From the NCBI GenBank assembly GCA_958353395.1, contig CATWSG010000038.1, forward strand, positions 1-7,553: 7,553 bases of DNA, in the 5' to 3' direction. Of this stretch, positions 1 to 5,917 are shown piece after piece; position 1 is the stretch's first letter; every line of letters begins with the position of its first letter. Below the pieces are notes generated by a model. The model was not told where the DNA came from, searched no databases, and saw nothing but the letters and a program-made list of their open reading frames with translations. This DNA is from an uncultured Collinsella sp. (lineage in GTDB: Bacteria; Actinomycetota; Coriobacteriia; Coriobacteriales; Coriobacteriaceae). The position numbers and the translations under genes are program-made.

Positions 1-97
1 AGGCCCTTGCGGCCTAGTCGCTATTTAGGGCGTCCAAGATTTGGGGCGCAGTTCACACCGATCGCGGGGCTGCCTCTTTCTGTTGCAGGTAGCTCTA
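1..97. other. Intergenic tail with no recognisable gene
   Basis: No credible coding frame or RNA gene was found. A short hairpin, AGGCC/GGCCT (1-5 and 11-15, loop CTTGC), sits at the window edge, and CTGCCT/AGGTAG (70-75 and 87-92, with one G-U pair) could form another weak stem. The function is not known, and the region may belong to whatever lies beyond the window. Confidence 0.4.
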
Positions 98-168
98 TGA
101 GTTGCGGTGAAATAAGGACTGTTTGGCGGGCTTAAGCCGCTATTCAATCCCTATTTCACCGCAACTTA
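98..168. repeat. 71-bp inverted-repeat element downstream of rsmB
   Basis: AGTTGCGGTGAAATA (100-114) and TATTTCACCGCAACT (152-166) are perfect reverse complements. Pairing continues inward across A115/C151 (a U-G wobble in minus-strand RNA) to GGA/TCC (116-118 and 148-150), and in plus-strand RNA outward via G99-U167 and U98-A168. Inside sits a second hairpin, GCGG/CCGC (126-129 and 137-140), centred on the palindrome GGCTTAAGCC. It begins 4 nt after the rsmB stop. There is no U-run, so it is either a 3'-end stem not acting as an intrinsic terminator or a mobile palindromic repeat. The sequence word looks like an intergenic repeat but copy number cannot be seen here. Confidence 0.8.
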
Positions 169-172
169 GTCG

Positions 173-1573
173 TTACTTGTGGACCAGGCGGGCACAGAAG
201 TGGCCGTCGTAGGAGTCGGCGTTTACCGGCACGCTTTGGAAGAGGCCTCGATCGTTCTGGCGTACGGATACGAGCTTCTTGGCCTGGTCGAACTCGGGGA
301 GTTGCAGAATCTGTGCCTCGGAAAGCGGTGCCACGCTAAAGCCGGCACCCTCGGGAGAAGCAAGGAAAGCATCCACCACCTGCGTGTTCTCCTCGTCGAA
401 GACGGAGCACGTCGCATAGATGAGCTCGCCGCCGGCAGCCACGCGCGCGGCAGCTTCCTTGAGCATCGTCAGCTGCAGTTTGGGCAAATCAGTCGTAACG
501 TCATTCTCAGTTAGACGCCATGGGATCTCGGGATGACGGCGCATGGTGCCGGTGCCCGAGCACGGCGCATCGATAAAGACTGTGTCGAACTTAACCGGCT
601 TGCCAAGCATGGCATCAAACGATGTGAGCACCTCATCAAGCTCGCAAGCATCGCCCGAGACCGTGCGAACACCCGTAATACCCGCCTTATGCAGGCGCGC
701 GAGATTCTGATCACATTTACGATCATGCAGGTCAAGCGCCGTATGCTGACGTTCATAGCCCGCACGCTTGGCCTGGCACATCATTACATAGGTCTTGGTA
801 CCGCGACCGGCACCAATCTCAAGGCAGCTACCAGGGCGCGTGGCAGCTGTGGCGATAAGCTGCGCGTTGAGATCAGATGCCACCGCGGCAGCACGCTCAA
901 ACACGCCCGATGCAACCGTGACCTGCGCATCTACCGGGGCATGGCAGCCCGGGAAGACGGGCGCGACGAGCTGCGAGATATACGGATCGGGCTTGGTCGC
1001 AAAGGCGTTCTCATGCAGGGCCAGCGGCGCAGGGGCCAGATTGCCGGCAAAGTTAAGCGCACCCTCAGGCGTGTCGAACGATGCCATAATGCGAGCGCAC
1101 AGCCAACGCGGCAGACCCATCAGGCGCGACAGACGAACCAAGCGTCGCTCAGGCTCATCCACATCGGACGCCGTTGCAAAGTCCTCAACATTGTCAGCAA
1201 CCTTATGCAGTACAGCATTGGCCAAGCCAGCGGCGGACTTAGCACCGCAGCGAACCAGCTCAACACCCTGACTTACGGCGACGCGGCCAGGCGTATGCAG
1301 ATAGAGCATCTCAAAGGCCGAGATACGAAGCGCCATGCGAACACGCGGCGCAACCTTTTTTGGCTTATCGAGAAACTGATCGAGTAACTCGTCCAAAATA
1401 CCCTGCGTGGCGGCAACACCCAGCGCCAAGCGGGCGGCAAAAGCGGAATCGCGCTGGTCAATAGCCTTGGCCGATGCGCGAGAGGACAGCACGTCACGCG
1501 CATACATGCAGCGGCGATCGGCCTCCATGAGCACATCGAGCGCAAGCTTGCGCGCGGGAGAAAGCTTGCTCAT
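173..1573 (-). CDS. rsmB: 16S rRNA (cytosine-967 C5)-methyltransferase RsmB (Sun/Fmu family)
   Basis: RsmB methylates C5 of C967 (E. coli numbering) in 16S rRNA using S-adenosylmethionine. The 466-residue protein has the typical two-part build: an N-terminal NusB-like helical RNA-binding domain (about 1-130), a linker region, and a Rossmann methyltransferase domain (about 240-466). Motif IV is DAPCSGTGTMRRHPEIPW (335-352, Cys338), motif VI is ATCS (387-390, nucleophile Cys389), and the C-terminal DGHFCARL (456-463) matches the family's DGFF-type ending. Motif I is unusual: LEIGAGRGTKT (251-261) instead of the common CAAPGGKT form. The frame is open 48 nt further upstream, but the ATG at 1573 is chosen because it forms an ATGA overlap with the fmt stop and begins the conserved MSKLSPARKLALDVL. 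Translation is probably coupled to fmt. A hairpin-forming repeat lies 4 nt after the stop. Alternative NOL1/NOP2/Sun-family roles are unlikely given the NusB domain and gene order. Confidence 0.95.
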   Translation of the reverse strand: MSKLSPARKLALDVLMEADRRCMYARDVLSSRASAKAIDQRDSAFAARLALGVAATQGILDELLDQFLDKPKKVAPRVRMALRISAFEMLYLHTPGRVAVSQGVELVRCGAKSAAGLANAVLHKVADNVEDFATASDVDEPERRLVRLSRLMGLPRWLCARIMASFDTPEGALNFAGNLAPAPLALHENAFATKPDPYISQLVAPVFPGCHAPVDAQVTVASGVFERAAAVASDLNAQLIATAATRPGSCLEIGAGRGTKTYVMMCQAKRAGYERQHTALDLHDRKCDQNLARLHKAGITGVRTVSGDACELDEVLTSFDAMLGKPVKFDTVFIDAPCSGTGTMRRHPEIPWRLTENDVTTDLPKLQLTMLKEAAARVAAGGELIYATCSVFDEENTQVVDAFLASPEGAGFSVAPLSEAQILQLPEFDQAKKLVSVRQNDRGLFQSVPVNADSYDGHFCARLVHK

Positions 1574-2490
1574 GACAAAACACCCCACGAAAGATCGACG
1601 CCCTGAAGGCCAGCAGCCCAAGCAGAAGCGGCCATAGCACGCTTGCCATCAGGCTTAACCTCGAGCAACTCAACCGTGCCATCGGAAAGACCCAGGTAAA
1701 CACGCTTGGCCTTAACGAGAACCTGGCCCTTGCCAAGCGAAACATTGGCCAGCGCAGCATCGAGCACGCGCACGGTCTTGCCGGCAATCACGCAACGAGC
1801 AGGCGCGGTATCGGACGAAGCGAGCACATGACGCACGCAATCGAGCGCAGCCATCTGCGGATCCAGACGCATCTCCAGCTTAGAAATCTTGGCAGCATGA
1901 GTGACGAGCGACTCATCCTGCTCAGTCCACACGGCGGTGCCATCGGCAAGAGAAGGAAGCGTATCGGCAAGCAGTTTACCGCCCAGCTCGCCAAGCTCCA
2001 TAGTCAGTGCCTCGGCATGCTTACCTGCAACCGACGTGGAAGCCTGAGCACAATAAGCACCAGTATCCACGCCATGCCCAATACGCATAATGGAAACGCC
2101 AGCAACCTCATCACCAGCAAGAATGGCACGCTGAATAGGAGCAGCCCCACGCCAACGAGGCAGCAAGGAAGCATGAACATTCACAATGCCGAGCGGCGCC
2201 ATATGCAGCACCTCATCAGGCAAAATGCAGCCATAGGCAGCCACACAGAAAATGTCAGCCTGGGCAGCCTGAAGCGCCTCAACAACCTCGGCCGTCATAC
2301 GATTAGCCTCAACAACCGGCAACCCCAGCTCAAGCGCCTTAGCCTTAACAGGAGAAGGCTCAAGCTTCTTACCACGCCCACGAACAGCATCAGGACGAGT
2401 AATAACAAGCGCAATCTCATTGCCAGCCTCAACAAGCGAAGTAAGCGAAGGCACAGCAAAATCAGGCGTACCCATAAACACAATACGCAT
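1570..2490 (-). CDS. fmt: Methionyl-tRNA formyltransferase
   Basis: Fmt transfers a formyl group from 10-formyltetrahydrofolate to Met-tRNA-fMet, making the initiator tRNA in the cytoplasm. The 306-residue product is near the usual length of about 310-315. It starts MRIVFMGTPDFAVPSL, the standard opening. The flexible tRNA-contacting loop RGRGKKLEPSPVK is at 37-49. The catalytic region is NVHASLLPRWRGAAPIQ, with Asn104 and His106, and the third catalytic residue is Asp142 in VDTG. The C-terminal OB-like tRNA-binding domain spans roughly 205-306. GAGGGGAG (2507-2500) ends 9 nt before the ATG and supports this start. Its TGA overlaps the rsmB ATG by four bases, implying translational coupling. 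Codon use at the 5' end is odd: 37 of the first 60 codons end in T and only one in C, unlike gltX. It is the functional partner of def, which lies upstream across the repeat-bearing spacer. Confidence 0.97.
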   Translation of the reverse strand: MRIVFMGTPDFAVPSLTSLVEAGNEIALVITRPDAVRGRGKKLEPSPVKAKALELGLPVVEANRMTAEVVEALQAAQADIFCVAAYGCILPDEVLHMAPLGIVNVHASLLPRWRGAAPIQRAILAGDEVAGVSIMRIGHGVDTGAYCAQASTSVAGKHAEALTMELGELGGKLLADTLPSLADGTAVWTEQDESLVTHAAKISKLEMRLDPQMAALDCVRHVLASSDTAPARCVIAGKTVRVLDAALANVSLGKGQVLVKAKRVYLGLSDGTVELLEVKPDGKRAMAASAWAAGLQGVDLSWGVLS

Positions 2491-2499
2491 AAAGAACGT

Positions 2500-2507
2500 C
2501 TCCCCTC
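2500..2507 (-). promoter_or_regulatory. Shine-Dalgarno site of fmt
   Basis: The minus strand reads GAGGGGAG, 9 nt before the fmt ATG. The whole leader resembles the leader of the small ORF about 128 nt upstream (TTTGTTGAGAGGGAGC there, TTTGGTTGAGGGGAGAC here). Confidence 0.8.
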
Positions 2508-2549
2508 AACCAAAGCCGAGACGGCTACAAATAGCGGCGGAAAGCCAAG

Positions 2550-2618
2550 TCACCAGCCCATCCGCAATAACATTTCAACAAAAACAAATATACCCAAAAC
2601 CAAAGAAAGAGCCGCCAT
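2550..2618 (-). CDS. Possible small hydrophobic peptide (22 residues)
   Basis: This is an ATG-to-TGA frame of 22 codons whose product begins MAALSLVLGIFVFVEMLL and ends with Arg, Met, Gly and Trp. Most of it would form one short membrane-spanning helix. A strong purine-rich site, AGGGAG, lies 8 nt before the ATG, and an in-frame TGA 18 nt upstream shows that it is not the tail of a longer frame. Its GC content is about 41%, well below the flanking genes. No family is recognised. It could be a genuine small membrane protein, a leader peptide affecting fmt expression, or a chance frame in a T-rich spacer. The Shine-Dalgarno sequence and hydrophobicity are seen directly; function is unknown. Confidence 0.3.
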   Translation of the reverse strand: MAALSLVLGIFVFVEMLLRMGW

Positions 2619-2707
2619 AAAAGCAGCTCCCTCTCAACAAAGACTATCAGCGAAGACGCCCCTCCCTGGCCCGACGGCACCCGGGCGAAACGAAGAGCGA
2701 CAACGTA

Positions 2708-2809
2708 GTCCCTGGGATGGGGCCCACACATATCGTCCCGCGCGCAGTTTCGCAGCGCAGCGAGAATGTTTGAGCACGGGATGATATGTGTGGGCCCCAT
2801 CCCAGGGAC
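2708..2809. repeat. 102-bp inverted-repeat element (stem-within-stem, MITE/REP-like)
   Basis: Two 33-nt arms (2708-2740 and 2777-2809) are reverse complements with a single exception, G2735 opposite T2782, which is a wobble pair in plus-strand RNA and a C-A mismatch in minus-strand RNA. The left arm begins GTCCCTGGGATGGGGCCCAC. The 36-nt centre contains a smaller TCGC/GCGA hairpin. No U-run follows on either strand, so it is not a standard intrinsic terminator, although such a stem would form in any priA-def readthrough RNA. GACAA occurs on both flanks (2699-2703 and 2811-2815) at unequal distances, so it is only a weak hint of a target duplication. The element encodes no protein; whether it is multicopy cannot be seen here. 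Confidence 0.85.
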
Positions 2810-2820
2810 GGACAATTAAC

Positions 2821-3357
2821 CTATTCCGTCTCACCCGGTCGAGCGCCGCGGGCCAGGGCGTCCTGGTACTCCTTGACGGCCTTGATCCTCTGCATCGGCT
2901 TCAGTCGCTCAAACATGGTGTTGCCGTGCAGGTGATCGATCTCGTGCTGCAGGCACACGCAGAACAGGTCACCCGAGGCCTCGTAGCGAATCAGGTTGGC
3001 ATCCAGGTCGTACGCCTCGACGACGACATGATCGGGACGCTCGATCTCGCAGCTAATGCCAGGAATGGAAAGGCAACCCTCGCTAAAGGGCACCAGATAG
3101 TCGCTCTGCTCAACAATGACGGGATTGATGAGCACGTACGGATCGTAGTCGTTCTTGTCGCTGTAGTCGCAGTCGATGGTGACAAGCTGAATGAGCTCGC
3201 CGATCTGCGGGGCAGCCAGGCCGCAACCGCCGTTCTCGAACATCATCTTCTTCATCTTCTCGGCAAGCGCCTCGATCGCCGGAGTGATCTCCTCGATGAC
3301 AGCGCACTCCTGGCGCAGACGAGGGTCGGGCGACAGTACGATTCCGTTGGCTTCCAT
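2821..3357 (-). CDS. def: Peptide deformylase
   Basis: This metalloenzyme removes the N-formyl group from the initiator methionine of nascent proteins as they leave the ribosome. The 178-residue product shows the three deformylase motifs in order: GCGLAAPQ (44-51), EGCLS (93-97, metal ligand Cys95) and HEIDH (138-142, metal ligands His138 and His142, catalytic Glu139). No domain is missing. The first ATG is at 3363, but the chosen start is the ATG two codons later, because AGGA (3366-3363) abuts the first ATG and lies 5 nt before the second. It begins 18 nt after the priA stop, which suggests one transcript and possibly translational coupling. It works with fmt, but a 330-nt spacer carrying a long inverted repeat lies between them, and that repeat begins 11 nt after the def stop. 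Confidence 0.97.
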   Translation of the reverse strand: MEANGIVLSPDPRLRQECAVIEEITPAIEALAEKMKKMMFENGGCGLAAPQIGELIQLVTIDCDYSDKNDYDPYVLINPVIVEQSDYLVPFSEGCLSIPGISCEIERPDHVVVEAYDLDANLIRYEASGDLFCVCLQHEIDHLHGNTMFERLKPMQRIKAVKEYQDALARGARPGETE

Positions 3358-3362
3358 GGCCA

Positions 3363-3366
3363 TCCT
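3363..3366 (-). promoter_or_regulatory. Shine-Dalgarno site deciding the def start
   Basis: The minus strand reads AAAGGATGGCCATG. The AGGA core is 5 nt from the ATG at 3357 but overlaps the ATG at 3363, so the downstream start is more plausible. The difference is two residues. Confidence 0.6.
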
Positions 3367-3375
3367 TTCGGGTTG

Positions 3376-5829
3376 TTACATCAAATCATAGGCATCGACG
3401 TCAACGCTCACGCTCACGCCGCGCGCAGAGCCCACCTCTTTGAGGCAGGCGTCGATATCATCAGAAATATGGTACCCCACGGGCGACTTCACAAGCAGAT
3501 GGAAGCGGTAACGGTCCTTGGCTCTCTCGATTACACACGAAGCCGGGCCCAGCACCTGCGGCACGGCACTCCCCGCCCGCAAAAAGTCGGGCGCGGCAGC
3601 ATGCCAACGGCGCTTGAGGAGCTTTGCAATGCGCCCGATGTAGTCCTGCGCTTCGTCTCGGTTCGCCGACCACACCAAGATGTTGACCAGGCGAACAAAC
3701 GGCGGGTACAGCGCGTCGCGGCGCTGGTCCAGGTCGTAGTCGGTAAAGATCGAACGGTCATGCTCAGCGACGGCGCGAATGACCGGGTCCTCGGGCAGGT
3801 AGGTCTGGATGATGACCTCGCCGGGGCGATCACCACGACCGGCACGGCCGGCGACTTGCTCCAGCAGATCGTAGGCGCGCTCCCCTGCGCGGAAGTCCGG
3901 CAGCTTGAGGGCGAAGTCGGCATTGACCACGCCCACGAGCGTGACCTCGGGAAAGTCGAGACCTTTTGCGATCATTTGGGTGCCCAGCAACACGGCGCAA
4001 TCCGCCGCATCGAACTGCTCGAGCAGCTTTTTGTGCGCATCCTTGCCGCGCGTGGAATCGGCATCCATGCGAATAATGGCGACATCCTCGGGAAGCATCT
4101 GGTGCAGTGCGTCCTCGATCTGCTGCGTGCCCAGACCCATTTTTGCCAGGTAGCGACTGCCACATTTGGGGCAACGGCTCGTGGCCGCCGGATAGGGCTG
4201 CACGCGCCAGGACGATCCGCAAGTGTGACACTGCAGCGTGTGCGTGCGCTCGTGATACGTAAGCGCGGTGGAGCAGTGATTGCAGGTGGGGACGCATCCG
4301 CACTCGCGGCACATCAAGAACGGCGCAAAGCCACGGCGGTTGTGCAACAGCACGGCCTTTTCGCAGCGCTCGACCACGCGTTCCAAGCCTTCCATCAGCG
4401 GTTTTGAGAACATGGAGCGGCTGCCATGCGAGAACTCGCGGCGCAGGTCGGCGACCCGAACCGTAGGCAGCACAGCGTGTCCCGGGCGCTCGGGCATCTC
4501 GACGCGCGTCCAGGTGGAACCGTTATACGTGCCGCGGCGGCAACGGTCGAGGGCCTCGGCAGAAGGCGTGGCGGAGCCCAACACGAGCGGGCAGCGGTAG
4601 CGTCGCGCCATCTCGGCCGCCACCTCGCGCGCGTGGTAGCGCGGACTGGAGCCCTGCTTGTAACTAGTCTCGTGCTCCTCGTCGATGATGATGAGACCAA
4701 GGTCGCTGAGCGGACAAAAGAGCGCCGAGCGGGCGCCGACGACCACGCGGGCCGCACCGCTGGCGACCATATCCCACTGGTCCAGACGCTCGCCGGCCGA
4801 AAGGCGCGAATGGAACACGGCAACCGTCTCGCCAAAGCGCGAGCGAAAGCGGCCGACGGTCTGGGCCGTCAGCGAGATCTCGGGCACCAGAACGCATGCC
4901 GAACGGCCGGCGGCCAGCACGCGCTCAATCGCCGAAAGGTAAACCTCGGTTTTGCCGGAGCCGGTGACGCCGTCGACCAGCACCACGTCGCCATGAGCGT
5001 CCAGACGGGCGCGCTCAATATGCGCGAGCGCCTGCTGCTGGCCATTGGTTAGCGCGACCGGCGCCTTGCCGCTTGCCGAAGACAGTGTGGTCTGCTCGCT
5101 GCAGCCACGCCAGGCGCGACGCTCCTCCACCACCACGACGCCGCGCTTTTCGAGCGCCTTGATGGTCGCCGACATGCTGTTATAGAGCAGGTTGAGGTCG
5201 CGCGTCGTGACCGGGCCGCATTGGAGCGCCTCGATGAGCTGACGTTGGCGAACCGCTGTCTTGGGCGGCGTGTAGTCGAAACCCTCGGGCGTGAGCATGA
5301 CCCAGCGGTTTTGGATAGGCTTGACGGCGGGGCGCTCAACCGTCCACACGCCGTCATCGCCCTTGACCACGCGCGGACTTCCACCCGGGGGCAAGAACAA
5401 ACGCAGGCACTCGGAAAGCGTCGCGACATACTCGCGGCTCATCCAGCGTGCGATACGGGCAGCCTCGACAGTAAAGAGCGGTTTGCTGAGGATAGCCTCG
5501 ATGGGCTTGATGCGTGCGGGGTCGAGGGCGATGTTGCCTTGTAGGTCGCCCAGCTCAGGCGCAATGTCGACAATATAGCCCGCGGCGGCACGGTTACCAA
5601 AGTGGACCAGGACCGTTGATCCAATCTGCGCTTCGCTAGCAAGGGGTTGAGGAATGCCATAGGCAAACGGCTCGGACAGCGCACGCGTCGGGATGTCGAG
5701 AACCACGCTCGCATAGGCGGCGATGGGCTCAGGTGCGGGCTCGGGCTGCGCCGGGGCGGCGGCAGGAGCCGCGGACTTCGGAGCTTCCTCCGGTTCCGGC
5801 AAACCAAACAGCGACAGTTGCTCGGCCAT
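3376..5829 (-). CDS. priA: Primosomal protein N' (replication restart helicase PriA)
   Basis: PriA is a superfamily 2 3'-to-5' DNA helicase that recognises stalled or collapsed replication forks and starts reloading of the replicative helicase. The 817-residue product has an N-terminal 3'-DNA-binding domain (about 40-140), Walker A GVTGSGKTE (287-295, Lys293), Walker B DEEH (383-386), motif III GSATPS (418-423), motif V around GTQMIAKGLDF (616-626) and motif VI QVAGRAGRG (658-666). All eight zinc-binding cysteines are present as four CxxC pairs: 507/510, 516/519, 534/537 and 553/556. Before the first domain lies a tail of about 38 residues: MAEQLSLFGL followed by a Pro/Ala/Glu-rich linker; QLSLF matches the sliding-clamp-binding consensus. 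The ATG at 5829 is preferred over the one at 5847 because GGGAGG lies 10 nt before it, overlapping the upstream ATG region. The stop is 18 nt before def, so the two are likely co-transcribed. No clear priA promoter was found in the 88-nt gap after gltX. Confidence 0.97.
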   Translation of the reverse strand: MAEQLSLFGLPEPEEAPKSAAPAAAPAQPEPAPEPIAAYASVVLDIPTRALSEPFAYGIPQPLASEAQIGSTVLVHFGNRAAAGYIVDIAPELGDLQGNIALDPARIKPIEAILSKPLFTVEAARIARWMSREYVATLSECLRLFLPPGGSPRVVKGDDGVWTVERPAVKPIQNRWVMLTPEGFDYTPPKTAVRQRQLIEALQCGPVTTRDLNLLYNSMSATIKALEKRGVVVVEERRAWRGCSEQTTLSSASGKAPVALTNGQQQALAHIERARLDAHGDVVLVDGVTGSGKTEVYLSAIERVLAAGRSACVLVPEISLTAQTVGRFRSRFGETVAVFHSRLSAGERLDQWDMVASGAARVVVGARSALFCPLSDLGLIIIDEEHETSYKQGSSPRYHAREVAAEMARRYRCPLVLGSATPSAEALDRCRRGTYNGSTWTRVEMPERPGHAVLPTVRVADLRREFSHGSRSMFSKPLMEGLERVVERCEKAVLLHNRRGFAPFLMCRECGCVPTCNHCSTALTYHERTHTLQCHTCGSSWRVQPYPAATSRCPKCGSRYLAKMGLGTQQIEDALHQMLPEDVAIIRMDADSTRGKDAHKKLLEQFDAADCAVLLGTQMIAKGLDFPEVTLVGVVNADFALKLPDFRAGERAYDLLEQVAGRAGRGDRPGEVIIQTYLPEDPVIRAVAEHDRSIFTDYDLDQRRDALYPPFVRLVNILVWSANRDEAQDYIGRIAKLLKRRWHAAAPDFLRAGSAVPQVLGPASCVIERAKDRYRFHLLVKSPVGYHISDDIDACLKEVGSARGVSVSVDVDAYDLM

Positions 5830-5839
5830 GGTCCCTGTA

Positions 5840-5845
5840 CCTCCC
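5840..5845 (-). promoter_or_regulatory. Shine-Dalgarno site of priA
   Basis: The minus strand reads GGGAGG, 10 nt before the ATG at 5829. The alternative ATG at 5847 sits immediately upstream of this site and has no comparable purine run of its own at the right distance, so the inner start is favoured. Confidence 0.75.
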
Positions 5846-5860
5846 ATCCCATACGTCTAC

Positions 5861-5894
5861 AGAAACAAGAGCCCCGCTCGGGTGAACGGGGCTC
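5861..5894 (-). terminator. Rho-independent terminator after gltX
   Basis: Read on the minus strand, GAGCCCCG (5894-5887) and CGGGGCTC (5876-5869) form a perfect 8-bp GC-rich stem around a 10-nt loop. The T-rich tail TTGTTTCT (5868-5861) follows. The stem begins 23 nt after the gltX stop codon, so it should end gltX transcripts before priA. Confidence 0.85.
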
Positions 5895-5917
5895 GGATAC
5901 ATACGTTTGCGCGGCTG

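Larger units (their letters stand above)
2491..2820. other. 330-nt def-fmt intergenic spacer
   Basis: The spacer separates two genes that are adjacent in many bacteria. From the def side it holds 11 nt, then a 102-bp inverted repeat (2708-2809), a small GC-rich hairpin (GCCCG/CGGGC at 2669-2673 and 2682-2686, no U-run), a short hydrophobic ORF with its own ribosome-binding site (2550-2618), and the fmt leader with GAGGGGAG (2507-2500). The part between about 2560 and 2620 is markedly T-rich on the minus strand. No convincing -35/-10 pair for fmt was found, so it is unclear whether fmt is read through from priA-def or has its own promoter. Confidence 0.7.

Noticed and set aside
40..75. GTTCACACC resembling a tRNA T-loop
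   Set aside because: The bases around it do not form the required T-stem, and no acceptor or anticodon arm is present.
97..135. Tiny plus-strand frame (12 codons) starting with the ATG at 97 after AGGTAG
   Set aside because: It is very short, lies inside the inverted repeat, and has no sign of selection or function.
1574..1621. Upstream extension of rsmB by 16 codons
   Set aside because: It would lie within the fmt coding region, whereas the ATGA overlap at 1570-1573 gives a standard coupled start that matches the family N-terminus.
2708..2809. The inverted repeat read as an intrinsic terminator of priA-def
   Set aside because: Neither strand has a T-run after the stem, and the arms are far longer than a typical terminator. 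A processing or repeat role fits better.
2525..2834. Minus-strand frames of 66 and 96 codons reading through the inverted repeat
   Set aside because: Their starts lie within or next to the repeat arms, and both frames just translate palindromic non-coding sequence. The 66-codon frame stops before the better-supported 22-codon ORF.
2788..4407. Long antisense open frame (539 codons) opposite def and priA
   Set aside because: It is the complement of two well-identified genes. High GC and strong codon bias open such shadow frames, and its product has no recognisable domain.
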